A stretch of 64,000 bases of DNA from NCBI RefSeq assembly GCF_003011925.2, contig NZ_PXXU01000008.1, positions 32,537 to 96,536 on the forward strand. Reading direction: 5' to 3'. A program made the position numbers and the translations under genes. Each line of letters opens with the position of its first letter. The first letter of the stretch is position 1. Positions 17,509 through 27,349 of this stretch are shown piece after piece. Source of the stretch: Nitrosomonas supralitoralis. GTDB lineage: Bacteria; Pseudomonadota; Gammaproteobacteria; Burkholderiales; Nitrosomonadaceae. The notes under the pieces are model-generated. The model was not told the origin of the DNA and did not search any database. It saw nothing but the letters and a program-made list of their open reading frames with translations.

Positions 17509-19216
17509 TATGGTTACTCCCTTTGGGGCTTTTTAGGCGAGAAATCGCGGATATAGTGCTTAGCTTGATTTGTCCCCACTTGGTGAAAATTAAATAGATC
17601 AAGAGTCCTGCCAGTAATCCGTAGAGCGCATTGAGCAATGCGGTTTGTGTCGCCGTGTCAAGCCCTGTTTGCCCGGCAGGTGATCCGAGGCTGGCCCATT
17701 CGTCGAGATCCTGCCAGACGGGTAACCTGCCTTCGTAATATTCCTTGGTGAAAAAATGACTCAGATCAATACCAAAATGACTGGTCTTCGGCATTCCGTT
17801 CTCACCCAAATAAGAAGTGTAGACGATCGAGCTTATGCTGCCGCCTTCGGCCATACCATCCGTGGTAAATCCTTTTTCCCGGTGATCATGAATCAGCCAA
17901 TCGCCTTCACCGTAGCTATGCTTGCCGTCATTGACGGTTTCCAATTTCAGATCAAGACGTTGCGCTGGAGCGATATCAAAGACGTCGCGCATGATCTGTG
18001 CCATCGGATTGTGTTCCACACCATCATAATGCGTAATCGTGGCATGATGACCGTGCGTATGTACGGCTATCTGTTCCCCGCCGCTATTGAGCAAGCGCAG
18101 TTTTATTTTTTGATCTGGCTCGACAATGATGAGAGATTCCCTTAACGTATACGGGAATGACAGACCGTTCAGAGTAAAATAATCTTCTTTTGATTCGGTA
18201 ATTTTATAACGCCGGTTCATGTCGCGTGCAATGAGGCGGGGATCGTTATATTTCTTAATGATGTTACCCAATTCTTTGTCCATCGAGTGATAGTGCAGAT
18301 CGTATTCTTGATCGAATTGCTCACGCACGGCAACGGAAGGATGACGGACATGGCCTCCACCGATATTTAAGGTTTGCAGCCAGTTGTTCGGTTTGTTCTC
18401 TTCCACGATAATCATCCCAGCCAGTCCCATCGCTAAATGGGTATGCGTTTGTACGTGGCAGTGGTAAAACATGGTGCCTGGTTGACGGGCCTGGAACTCG
18501 TAAATACGACGCTCGCCGGGCATCAGTTCTATTTCGCTGGTCTGTGGCACGCCATCCTGGCCACCATGTTCGCCATGCGAAAAGGGATGGTCTACACCAT
18601 GCAGGTGAATACTATGCGGAAAATAATGCGTGTTTTCCAATACGATTTGCACGATATCACCGACTTCAACGCGAATGACCGGTGAAGGCAGTCTTAACAG
18701 CGGATTGGCACGTATACTCTCAAAATTCTCAGTCGACATGCCGCTGCCTTTAGGCGCAAATACCCATGCGCCAGGCTGTATGCCGGGAGCAATATCAAAG
18801 GTTGGAAGCACTCCGGGAAAATCAGGTGTTTTGCCGTTTAGCTCCATGATTTCCAGTTTAATGATAATTCGGTCTGGATCACCGTCGCCGTCCAGATCAT
18901 CGGTTTTAAGGATGGCATCGGGCGAGAGTCCCGTTTTCATCAAGGTGTCCATCGAGATATTATTGGTTCCTTTAACCGCCGCTACGATCCATGCAGGATT
19001 ATCCGGACTGCAACCTGGAGACGCTTCAATTTTGACTCCTTCAATTTCCTGAGCTTCTCGCCATGCGGCAGAAATGATTGGATCGCACATTGGTTCAGCA
19101 GTTAACGCAGCTGGATCAACTTTTACAGTTTCAGGTAGTTTCAAGGATGCCTGAGCAGTAGCAGTTGCAAGCATCATGCAGAAAGTTAATATGGCAAAAA
19201 TAATATGGATAGGCAT
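17501..19216 (-). CDS. Membrane-anchored multicopper oxidase, type 1 site in domain 1
   Basis: A 571-aa periplasmic multicopper oxidase with a signal peptide (about 1-24) and a C-terminal membrane helix (about 527-545). The four copper motifs are HSIHLHG (201-207), HCHVQTH (252-258) with Met263, HTHGHH (386-391) and HDH (443-445). The cysteine of the type 1 site (Cys253) lies in the first cupredoxin domain and the last motif has Asp in place of Cys. This is the type C two-domain arrangement known from Nitrosomonas, not the laccase/CopA order. A DxDxDGDxD loop (106-114) may bind calcium. About 170 N-terminal residues are extra. The substrate is unknown: copper, phenolics or a nitrogen oxide route are possible. 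Confidence 0.88.
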   Translation of the reverse strand: MPIHIIFAILTFCMMLATATAQASLKLPETVKVDPAALTAEPMCDPIISAAWREAQEIEGVKIEASPGCSPDNPAWIVAAVKGTNNISMDTLMKTGLSPDAILKTDDLDGDGDPDRIIIKLEIMELNGKTPDFPGVLPTFDIAPGIQPGAWVFAPKGSGMSTENFESIRANPLLRLPSPVIRVEVGDIVQIVLENTHYFPHSIHLHGVDHPFSHGEHGGQDGVPQTSEIELMPGERRIYEFQARQPGTMFYHCHVQTHTHLAMGLAGMIIVEENKPNNWLQTLNIGGGHVRHPSVAVREQFDQEYDLHYHSMDKELGNIIKKYNDPRLIARDMNRRYKITESKEDYFTLNGLSFPYTLRESLIIVEPDQKIKLRLLNSGGEQIAVHTHGHHATITHYDGVEHNPMAQIMRDVFDIAPAQRLDLKLETVNDGKHSYGEGDWLIHDHREKGFTTDGMAEGGSISSIVYTSYLGENGMPKTSHFGIDLSHFFTKEYYEGRLPVWQDLDEWASLGSPAGQTGLDTATQTALLNALYGLLAGLLIYLIFTKWGQIKLSTISAISRLKSPKGSNHNG

Positions 19217-19592
19217 ATATATCGCACCTTTAAATTTTATTTAGCATTAAAGAATAGGGTTGATCGGATTATGCGATATTGAGTGATTGGTATCAGTTCT
19301 AATAATCAGGATCAATCCAATATGGTAGATCTGTAGATATAAATACTCAACTGCGCATCTGTAGGCAGGTAAAATAATGAGGAATATCTAATCTTCATCT
19401 ATGCAATACTTCTACATTGTCCGTCAAACTATCGTCATGCATATTATACAGAACCCTATTATGCTTTTGTGGTTTTTCCATAATTGATGAACGTTAAACC
19501 TATAACTTATTGAGTAAATTGTTCGAGTGGCCATCTCTATTTTTTCGATATTGCTGAATCATGCTTGTTTTTTAACAACTATTAAGCCAGTC
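19217..19592. promoter_or_regulatory. Divergent region between copper operon and RND pump
   Basis: 376 AT-rich bases between the oxidase/cupredoxin operon (minus) and the RND operon (plus). Promoters for both must lie here. I could not identify a specific metal-responsive operator such as a CueR- or CopR-type site. Confidence 0.35.
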
Positions 19593-20738
19593 ATGAAGAT
19601 GTGCGCTAATTTTTTTTACTATGGATTAGCATGCTTCATATTGACAGGTTGCGGAGGCAAGGAATCAACTCAGACAGCAGTGGAAATGAATCCACCCATT
19701 GAGGTGACATTTATGGCCGCCGAACCGGTGAAAATGCCCATGAGCCTCGAAACAATCGCACAAACTGAGGGCGCAAAAGAAATTGAAGTTCGTCCACGGG
19801 TCGGTGGCATTTTGCTCAAACGGCTGTATGACGAAGGTGCAGCGGTTGAAGCCGGTCAGCCATTGTTTTTAATTGATCCAGAGCCTTTTCAGAATGCCCT
19901 CAAGGAAGCCAATGCCTTGTTGCGCGAACAAAGTTTCCGCATGTTACGTGCCCAAAGTGATGAAAATCGCCAGCGGCAATTACTGGCGGAAAATTTTGTC
20001 AGTCAACGCGCCTATGATTTGGCCGCAGTGGACCTGGCAATAGAAGAAGCCGCCTTGCAGGCTGCAAAAATCCGTGTGCAACAGGCGCAACTTAATCTTT
20101 CTTATACCACTGTGAAGGCGCCTGTGAGCGGAGTGACTGGGCGTTCACAATTTTCCGAGGGGACGTTGGTTTCAGCCAATAACAGCTTGCTGACCACATT
20201 GACTCAACTGTCACCGATATGGGTACGGTTTAGCTTTTCTGATAATGAAGTGGCCAGAATCGGTGGACATTTGAACGAAAAAAATGTGCACAGTGTGCGA
20301 ATGATACTCCCAGGTGGCTCCGAGTATCAGCAGGATGGCAAGATTAATTTTGCCGCCAGTAAAATTGACCCAATGCTAGGTACACAACAATTACGCGCCA
20401 CTTTTGACAATACCGAGCAGAGGATATTGCCCGGTCAATTTGTGCGGGTGCGAGTTATCGCGGGTGAATTCAGAACTGTGTACATAGTTCCGCAGGTTGC
20501 AGTACTGGCTTCGGACTTGGGTCGGTACGTTTATGTCATCGACGAGCATAATGCTGTTATACAGCGTCCCGTTATCGCAGATGACTGGATCGGCAAGGAT
20601 TGGATTATTCTGGACGGGTTAAATGCGGGGGATCGGGTGGTTGTGGATAATCTCATTAAATTGTCGCCTGGAAAAATTGTCGACCCTAAATTACGGGATG
20701 CGACCTCTTCATCACCTGTCAATGTGCCATCTTTATAA
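19593..20738 (+). CDS. RND efflux periplasmic adaptor (MexA/AcrA type)
   Basis: A 381-aa membrane-fusion lipoprotein. The start is set at ATG 19593, which gives a proper lipoprotein signal (FILTGC, Cys20); an in-frame ATG at 19527 would bury it. It shows the usual order of beta-barrel, lipoyl half (VRPRVGGILLKRLYDEGAAV-like), coiled-coil hairpin, second lipoyl half and membrane-proximal domain. It links the inner-membrane pump encoded 15 bases downstream to an outer-membrane channel. No outer-membrane factor gene follows, so it probably borrows one encoded elsewhere. Confidence 0.93.
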   Translation: MKMCANFFYYGLACFILTGCGGKESTQTAVEMNPPIEVTFMAAEPVKMPMSLETIAQTEGAKEIEVRPRVGGILLKRLYDEGAAVEAGQPLFLIDPEPFQNALKEANALLREQSFRMLRAQSDENRQRQLLAENFVSQRAYDLAAVDLAIEEAALQAAKIRVQQAQLNLSYTTVKAPVSGVTGRSQFSEGTLVSANNSLLTTLTQLSPIWVRFSFSDNEVARIGGHLNEKNVHSVRMILPGGSEYQQDGKINFAASKIDPMLGTQQLRATFDNTEQRILPGQFVRVRVIAGEFRTVYIVPQVAVLASDLGRYVYVIDEHNAVIQRPVIADDWIGKDWIILDGLNAGDRVVVDNLIKLSPGKIVDPKLRDATSSSPVNVPSL

Positions 20739-20753
20739 TTAGCAATCTAACAT

Positions 20754-23700
20754 ATGGCTAGATTTTTTATTGAGCGGCCGATTTTTGCATCGGTTTTGTC
20801 GATCATTATTGTGCTTGCAGGATTGGCAGCGGCGATGCAATTGCCGGTTGAACAGTATCCAAGAATTACTCCGCCGACGGTCATTGTAACCGCAAACTTT
20901 CCGGGAGCCAGTGCCGAAACGGTAATAAAAACAGTGGCTGCACCGATAGAAGAGAAGCTCAGTGCCATTGAAGGATTGCTATACTTTAATTCCAGTGCTG
21001 ACTCGAGTGGGCGCCTGACGATTACTGTCACGTTTGAGATTGGCACTGATATAGATCGTGCTACTTTCAATGTCAGCAATGAGGTGAATACTGCACTGGC
21101 CCGTTTACCCGATGAAGTCAGACGCACAGGGGTTACTATCCAAAAACGTACCAATGATCTGTTGTTGGTTTTTGCAGTGACTTCCCAGGATCCTCGACAC
21201 ACAGGGTTATTTCTAAGCAATTTTATTACCAATAATATTCTGGATGATTTAAGACGTGCGCCGGGTGTTGGTGAAGCCAGAATTTTTGGCGCTCAGGATT
21301 ATTCTATGAGGATTTGGCTGCGGCCGGATCAAATGGCTCAACTGGGCATAACAACCAGTGATATCGCAAGCGCCATCCGAACGCAAAATGCGCAGCCAGC
21401 AGTTGGAAAGATTGGGCAGGAACCGGCATTAGCCGATCAACAATTGGTTTATACCGTCACTGCAAAAGGCAGGTTATTAGAGCCGGAGCAATTTGAGAAT
21501 ATCATTCTGCGCTCGGATGGACCGCGCGGGGTGCTTTATCTTAAAGATGTCGCGCGGATTGAGTTGGGTGCACAAGACTATGCGACACGAACGTTATTGA
21601 ATGGGCAACCTGGTTTGGGGATCGGTGTTTTTTTGCGTTCTGGAGCTAACGCACTTGATACGGCCGCAGCGGTTAAAGCCAGGATTGATGAGCTGAAGCA
21701 TTATTTCCCTGAAGGAGTGCAGTACGTTGTTTCATATGATATCAGCTTGTTTGTAAAAGCCTCTATCTGGGAAGTGGTAAAAACCCTGGGAGAAGCCATG
21801 TTGCTGGTTGTTCTGGTGGTTTATCTGTTTTTGCAAAGCTGGCGCGCCACGCTGATTCCCATTATCGCCATTCCGATTTCCTTAATTGGCACGTTTGCCG
21901 GACTCTGGCTGTTGGGCTACTCGATTAATACCTTGACGCTCTTTGCGATGGTGCTGTCAATCGGCATTGTTGTTGATGATGCGATTGTTGTGCTGGAAAA
22001 TATCGAGCGTTTAATGACGCAAGAGAAACTATCGCCAATCAATGCCGCGATCAAGGCAATGCAACAGGTTTCCAATGCCGTGGTGGCGATGACCATGGTT
22101 TTAGTGGCCGTTTTTATTCCGGTTGCGTTCCTGGGTGGCATAGCCGGAGAGTTGTATCAACAGTTTGCGGTAACAGTGGCTGTGGCAGGTGTCATTTCCG
22201 GTATTGTGGCATTAACACTGACACCAACTTTGTGCGCGGTTTTACTTCGGCCCACGCATCGTCAATCGGTTTTTTTTATCTGGTTCAATACACATTTCGA
22301 GCAACTGCGCAGATTTTATGTCGGCATGGTCAGTTTGAGTCTGCGTCACTCGATCAGATGCGTACTGATCTTCGCCCTGGTGATTGTGGGACTGATTTAT
22401 CTGGTCAAGCATATTCCGGAGAGTTTTGTTCCTCCGGAAGATCAAGGTTTCGTGATTGCGGCTGTGATTCTGCCCGACAGCGCGACGTTGGCAAGAACCG
22501 TCCAAACATCCAGTGCAATTGTTGCCGAGTTGAGCAAAGAGCCTGCCGTAATTTTTCAGTTTGCAGTAAATGGACTTGATTTTATTGGTGGCGGTAACAA
22601 GACCAATGTTTCAACGTTATTTCTGCGCTTGAAAGATTGGTCTGAACGCACAATCAGCGCGGAAGAAACGGTCAATAAGATATTTCAAATCGGGGCGCAG
22701 CAGCCGGATGGTCTGGCAATCGCCTTTAATCCACCGGCGATACGGGGATTGGGCAGTACTGGTGGGTTTGAGTTGTTTGTGCAGAGTCGTGCAAGCTCTG
22801 ATGCTGCACAGTTGGCCATGGTAGTGAATGAATTTATGCAAACACTGAGAGAAGAGCCGCGGCTGGCTACGGTGAACTCTTTTTTGCGTTCGTCGGTACC
22901 GCAATATTTTGTCGAGGTGGATGAAGCTAAAGCCATTGCGCAAGGGGTTGCTATCTCGGATATTTATGACACGCTGCAAAGTACCATGGGGACATTCTAT
23001 GTGAATGATTTTAATAACTTTGGCCGGACTTATCGTGTGCAATTGCAGGCTGAAGCCGCGTATCGCATGAAAGCGGAGGATTTGGGAAAAGTATATGTGC
23101 GCGCGGAATCCGGTTCGATGATCCCCCTTTCAGCCTTGAGCACAGTAAAACACACGATTGGTGCGGAGCAACTGGAGCGATTCAATGGTTTGTTGTCGGC
23201 AAAAATAATGGGGAGCGGTGCCCGCGGTGTCAGTTCCGGCGAGGCGATTGCGCTAGTTGAAAGCATTGCGGCCAAAACCTTGCCGGAGGGGTATCAGATT
23301 GCCTGGACCGGCGCTGCATTTCAAGAAAAAAGACTGGGGTCGGCGGCAATCTTTGCTTTCAGTCTTGCGGTCGTGATGGTTTTCTTGATTCTGGCTGCGC
23401 AGTTTGAAACTTGGGCATTGCCCGTGGCAGTCATTATGGCGATTCCTTTTGCGATGTTGGGTGCACTGCTTGCGATTCTGCTGCGCGGTATGCCCAACGA
23501 TATTTATTTTCAAATCGGGATGGTGACTTTAATCGGATTGACAGCGAAGAATGCGATTCTTCTGGTTGAATTTGCCAGCCAGAGAATGAAGCAAGGCGTT
23601 GGTATTACACAGGCAGCGATACAATCAGCACAGTTGCGTTTTCGTCCGATCGTAATGACTTCAATGGCATTTATATTAGGCGTAGTTCCTTTGGTCATCG

Positions 23701-23909
23701 CCACCGGCGCCGGTTCAGCAGCGCGGCAATCGATGGGAACCGGTGTTTTTGGCGGGATGATCATGGCAACAACCATCGCAACTATTTTTGTGCCGTTGTT
23801 TTTTTCCTGGTTTGTGCGCAAAAGTGAACCCAGGTTGCCCGAGGCTCAAAAAAATATAATGCACAAGCCGCTACAATCTGATAAAGCTGGCAGAGATTCT
23901 CAAGATTGA
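20754..23909 (+). CDS. RND multidrug efflux pump, HAE1 (AcrB/MexB) type
   Basis: A 1051-aa inner-membrane proton-driven transporter with 12 expected helices and two large periplasmic loops. It starts with the classic MARFFIERPIFASVLSI. Proton-relay residues are in place: paired aspartates in GIVVDDAIVVLENIERL of helix 4 and a lysine in GLTAKNAILLVEFA of helix 10. The length is that of AcrB, and the sequence is of the hydrophobe/amphiphile exporter class, not the heavy-metal class (CusA). The substrate cannot be predicted. It is translated with the adaptor 15 bases upstream. Confidence 0.96.
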   Translation: MARFFIERPIFASVLSIIIVLAGLAAAMQLPVEQYPRITPPTVIVTANFPGASAETVIKTVAAPIEEKLSAIEGLLYFNSSADSSGRLTITVTFEIGTDIDRATFNVSNEVNTALARLPDEVRRTGVTIQKRTNDLLLVFAVTSQDPRHTGLFLSNFITNNILDDLRRAPGVGEARIFGAQDYSMRIWLRPDQMAQLGITTSDIASAIRTQNAQPAVGKIGQEPALADQQLVYTVTAKGRLLEPEQFENIILRSDGPRGVLYLKDVARIELGAQDYATRTLLNGQPGLGIGVFLRSGANALDTAAAVKARIDELKHYFPEGVQYVVSYDISLFVKASIWEVVKTLGEAMLLVVLVVYLFLQSWRATLIPIIAIPISLIGTFAGLWLLGYSINTLTLFAMVLSIGIVVDDAIVVLENIERLMTQEKLSPINAAIKAMQQVSNAVVAMTMVLVAVFIPVAFLGGIAGELYQQFAVTVAVAGVISGIVALTLTPTLCAVLLRPTHRQSVFFIWFNTHFEQLRRFYVGMVSLSLRHSIRCVLIFALVIVGLIYLVKHIPESFVPPEDQGFVIAAVILPDSATLARTVQTSSAIVAELSKEPAVIFQFAVNGLDFIGGGNKTNVSTLFLRLKDWSERTISAEETVNKIFQIGAQQPDGLAIAFNPPAIRGLGSTGGFELFVQSRASSDAAQLAMVVNEFMQTLREEPRLATVNSFLRSSVPQYFVEVDEAKAIAQGVAISDIYDTLQSTMGTFYVNDFNNFGRTYRVQLQAEAAYRMKAEDLGKVYVRAESGSMIPLSALSTVKHTIGAEQLERFNGLLSAKIMGSGARGVSSGEAIALVESIAAKTLPEGYQIAWTGAAFQEKRLGSAAIFAFSLAVVMVFLILAAQFETWALPVAVIMAIPFAMLGALLAILLRGMPNDIYFQIGMVTLIGLTAKNAILLVEFASQRMKQGVGITQAAIQSAQLRFRPIVMTSMAFILGVVPLVIATGAGSAARQSMGTGVFGGMIMATTIATIFVPLFFSWFVRKSEPRLPEAQKNIMHKPLQSDKAGRDSQD

Positions 23910-24226
23910 TTGATCTAAATCGCTGAGAAACCCTCTGCGTTGTCACCACGCTGTTAAGAACAGGCAACAATTTGTCAGATAGTACGAGTACCCTGAAGAT
24001 CAAAGGCAACGTCGGAGATAGCGTGGTTGGGTCGATGGTGTTGTTCCAGCGTAGTTTTAAACGTTATCTGTCCAATCGTTGCGGTTGCTGGTTACCCATA
24101 TCTGTAACGCCTGCTGCCGATGCATCATTCGTAACTGCAAGAATGCTTAATCCCTCATGTTTGTGGCTTGTTTTCGGACAGCTAACCTAGTGCAATGTAG
24201 GAGTTAATTCAGCTACAATCGCAGGC
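23910..24226. other. Intergenic stretch upstream of aroKB
   Basis: 317 bases with no convincing gene. A 72-codon plus-strand frame at 23972-24190 has no ribosome site or family resemblance. It should hold the aroKB promoter. In relatives pilQ often precedes aroK; here the RND pump is in that position. Confidence 0.35.
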
Positions 24227-25924
24227 ATGAATTCGAGTAAATCAAAAGCATCTTCATTCATTCAAAAAAAACTGGGGCATACTAATGTAATTTTAGTGGG
24301 CATGATGGGTGCGGGGAAAACGACGATTGGTAAGGCTTTATCCAGTTTTCTAGGCAAAACTTTTATCGACTCTGACCACGAAATTCAAGAACGCACCGGG
24401 GTGAAAATTCCAGTAATATTTGAAATCGAAGGGGAGGCTGGTTTTCGTAAACGTGAGTCAGAAGTATTGGCTGAATTGGTTGAGAAAAAAAATATCATTC
24501 TGGCGACGGGTGGAGGTGCAGTTCTGAATGATGAGAATCGCCAGTTGTTGCGGCGAAGTGGAATTGTTATCTATTTACGGGCATCGGTAAATGATTTGTA
24601 CCGACGTACTCGGCATGACAAAAACAGACCATTGCTGCAGACCCAGAATTTATATGCACGATTGAATGAACTCTATATGCAAAGAGATGCGCTTTATCGT
24701 GAATCAGCGCATGTCATCATTGATAGCGGCAAACAGGGGGTTCGTTTTTTAGTACAGAAACTGATAAACAGATTAATATCTATAGATTTCAATACAATCA
24801 TGCAAAACAATCGTGGAAGTACCATGCAGACCATTACAGTTGATTTTACCCCTTCATCAGAGAAGCGTAGTTATCCGATACATATTGGTTATGGAATTTT
24901 GCAACAAGTTGACTTGATCGTATCCTGCTTACCGCAAAAGCGGGTTGCTGTCGTTAGTAACACAACCATAGCACCTCTTTACTTGAACAAGCTCCGTATA
25001 GCATTGGAGGAAAGGGGGGTTAGTTCTGTTCCGATTATTCTTCCAGATGGTGAAGCACACAAAAACTGGGAAACTTTAAATTTAATTTTTGATGCGCTGC
25101 TGCAAAATCACTGCGAGCGGAATACTGCAATATTGGCACTGGGTGGGGGGGTGATTGGTGATCTGACCGGTTTTGCGGCCGCAACTTATTTGCGGGGCGT
25201 ACCTTTTATTCAGATACCTACAACATTGTTGGCACAAGTAGACTCCTCAGTGGGTGGGAAAACCGGAATCAATCATCCATCCGGCAAGAATATGATCGGT
25301 GCTTTTTATCAACCACGTATGGTATTGGCTGACAGTGCAACGTTAAATACCTTACCGGATAGAGAGTTACGTGCAGGGCTTGCTGAGATTATTAAATACG
25401 GTTTAATCCGTGATCCCGCTTTCTTTGATTGGCTTGAACAAAATATGCATCGCCTACTTGCGCGTGATTCGGTCACACTAAATGAAGCTATTCAACGCAG
25501 TTGCGAAAACAAGGCGGAAATAGTAGCTGCAGATGAGAAGGAAAAAGGAATCAGAGCATTGCTTAATTTGGGTCATACCTTTGGTCATGCCATTGAAAAT
25601 GGAATGGGATATGGTGTTTGGTTGCACGGCGAAGCTGTGGCAGCAGGAACGGTGATGGCAGCTGAGTTATCACGCCGCATGAAGCTAATTAGTGATGTTG
25701 ATGTTCAGCGCATTCGCAAAATTCTTTTGCAGGCCGAATTGCCAGTTGTTGCACCTAAAATGCCTTTAGAAAAATATATGCAACTGATGACTCTGGATAA
25801 AAAAGTGGAAGCTGGAAAATCACGCTTCATTCTTCTTAATCGCATAGGTGAAGCGGTAATGAGAGCCGATATCGCGCCTGCAATATTAAATGAAACGATT
25901 CTGGCGTGTATGTCAGATGAATGA
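24227..25924 (+). CDS. aroKB: Fused shikimate kinase / 3-dehydroquinate synthase
   Basis: One 565-aa frame covers two steps of the shikimate pathway. Residues about 18-185 are shikimate kinase (Walker [10 protein letters not shown] at 25-33; DSDHEIQ; TGGGAVL). Residues about 200-565 are NAD-dependent 3-dehydroquinate synthase ([48 protein letters not shown] metal site). Most betaproteobacteria have two adjacent genes. Here no stop separates them. Met192 (24800) and Met200 (24824) are possible internal starts, the latter with a GGAAG a few bases upstream. A separate AroB from internal initiation is therefore possible. The dgt gene overlaps the end by 8 bases. Confidence 0.92.
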   Translation: MNSSKSKASSFIQKKLGHTNVILVGMMGAGKTTIGKALSSFLGKTFIDSDHEIQERTGVKIPVIFEIEGEAGFRKRESEVLAELVEKKNIILATGGGAVLNDENRQLLRRSGIVIYLRASVNDLYRRTRHDKNRPLLQTQNLYARLNELYMQRDALYRESAHVIIDSGKQGVRFLVQKLINRLISIDFNTIMQNNRGSTMQTITVDFTPSSEKRSYPIHIGYGILQQVDLIVSCLPQKRVAVVSNTTIAPLYLNKLRIALEERGVSSVPIILPDGEAHKNWETLNLIFDALLQNHCERNTAILALGGGVIGDLTGFAAATYLRGVPFIQIPTTLLAQVDSSVGGKTGINHPSGKNMIGAFYQPRMVLADSATLNTLPDRELRAGLAEIIKYGLIRDPAFFDWLEQNMHRLLARDSVTLNEAIQRSCENKAEIVAADEKEKGIRALLNLGHTFGHAIENGMGYGVWLHGEAVAAGTVMAAELSRRMKLISDVDVQRIRKILLQAELPVVAPKMPLEKYMQLMTLDKKVEAGKSRFILLNRIGEAVMRADIAPAILNETILACMSDE

Positions 25925-27038
25925 ACTTGCTGTTTATGCTGTGTCTTCTGAAAATTCTCGTGGGCGTGAGATACATGAGGAATTGCCAGGCGGACGCAGT
26001 GAATTTCAACGCGATCGGGATCGTATCATTCATTCGGCTGCTTTCCGTCGGCTGGAATATAAAACCCAGGTATTTGTTAATCATGAAGGTGATTTATTCC
26101 GAACCCGTCTGACGCATAGCCTGGAAGTTGCACAGATAGGTCGCTCCATAGCAAGAAATCTAGGTTTGAACGAAGACCTGGTGGAGGCGATTACACTGGC
26201 GCATGATCTTGGACATACGCCTTTTGGTCACGCGGGTCAGGATGCATTGAACGATTGTATGCGGGATTATGGTGGTTTTGAACATAATCTGCAATCCCTG
26301 CGAGTTGTTGATGTGCTTGAAGAGCGTTATGCTGCGTTTGATGGATTGAATCTCTGTTATGAAACCCGGGAGGGTATACTCAAACATGTTTCCAGAAGGA
26401 ATGCGCAGAAACTGGGTGCTGTTGGTGAGCGTTTTTTACAGCGAAGAAGCCCTTCATTGGAAGCGCAACTTGCTAATCTAGCAGATGAAATTGCGTACAA
26501 TAATCATGATGTGGATGATGGTCTGCGCTCGGGATTAATCACATTGAATCAATTGGAGAGTGTGGCAATTTTTTCGTGCCATCTAAAACAAGTCAAGGAA
26601 AAATATCCGCTACTATCTGAGCGCCGTATGGTTTATGAAACTATACGTGGGATGATCAATACACTGGTAACTGACCTCATCCAACAAAGTACACGTAATA
26701 TTAAAGAAGCAGAGGTTGATAACCTGGCTGCCGTGCATGTCGCAGCGCCACTCATTGGTTTTAGTCAGCAAATAAAAAAACAGCAGCAGGAATTGAAGAA
26801 ATTTTTGCTAGATAACCTTTATCGGCATTTCCGCGTGGTACGTATGAGCAACAAGGCTCATCATACCATTGAGAGGCTATTTACCGCTTTTAGCTCGGAA
26901 ATAAAATTGCTGCCCATTCAATATCAGGAAAAATTTGATCGAGAAGGCCATCAGGCAATTGCCGATTATATTGCTGGAATGACCGATCGGTACGCCATCA
27001 AAGAATATCAGCGTTTATTTGCTATTGCCGAAAATTAG
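25917..27038 (+). CDS. dgt: dGTPase-like HD-domain deoxynucleotide triphosphohydrolase
   Basis: A 373-aa HD-superfamily enzyme that cleaves dGTP (or another dNTP) to the nucleoside and triphosphate. Metal and catalytic motifs are intact: [13 protein letters not shown] and [16 protein letters not shown]. The short dGTPase-like subfamily (without the long E. coli insert) fits its length. ATG 25917 lies inside the last codons of aroKB, giving an 8-base overlap and translational coupling. The aroK-aroB-dgt order is common in betaproteobacteria. Confidence 0.93.
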   Translation: MNELAVYAVSSENSRGREIHEELPGGRSEFQRDRDRIIHSAAFRRLEYKTQVFVNHEGDLFRTRLTHSLEVAQIGRSIARNLGLNEDLVEAITLAHDLGHTPFGHAGQDALNDCMRDYGGFEHNLQSLRVVDVLEERYAAFDGLNLCYETREGILKHVSRRNAQKLGAVGERFLQRRSPSLEAQLANLADEIAYNNHDVDDGLRSGLITLNQLESVAIFSCHLKQVKEKYPLLSERRMVYETIRGMINTLVTDLIQQSTRNIKEAEVDNLAAVHVAAPLIGFSQQIKKQQQELKKFLLDNLYRHFRVVRMSNKAHHTIERLFTAFSSEIKLLPIQYQEKFDREGHQAIADYIAGMTDRYAIKEYQRLFAIAEN

Positions 27039-27349
27039 GTTTGTGCCGATTAATTGCTGCCAAAATTATTTTTATGCAAGTTTCTGGTTTTATTAATACT
27101 GATCTGGCGATATACGTAACGGTCGTTCGCTGGTAATATTGCTGACCGGTAAAAGCAGACACTTTAAATAGAGCCGTTGAAAAACTTTCTGCATTACTGC
27201 TGCGTTAAGATCGGATTCAAGATGCTCTTTTTGGGCGTAAACTATGTTTCTGTGCTTGATTTTCCTTGTGTCGACTTCTTGGAAGCATTTTTCAATGGCC
27301 TATTAGCGGAAACTGCCTGTTTAAAAAACAATGAGAGTTAGGTTTATTA
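27039..27349. other. Intergenic region carrying a short repeat
   Basis: 311 bases between dgt and hemE. Most of it is taken up by a 127-base repeat copy described separately. The hemE promoter must lie within or just after it. Confidence 0.5.
27173..27299 (+). repeat. MITE-like intergenic repeat, copy A
   Basis: A 127-base element with inverted ends (gccgttgaaaaa at the left, tttttcaatggc at the right). It is related over its whole length to the reverse complement of 41018-41152. Shared blocks include gctgcgtt, tcaagatgctc, taaact and ccttgtgtc. It has no coding capacity and sits intergenically, like a non-autonomous mobile element or a structured intergenic repeat. Confidence 0.72.

Noticed and set aside
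23972..24190. 72-codon plus-strand frame before aroKB
   Set aside because: Odd composition, no start signal and no similarity I could name; probably chance.
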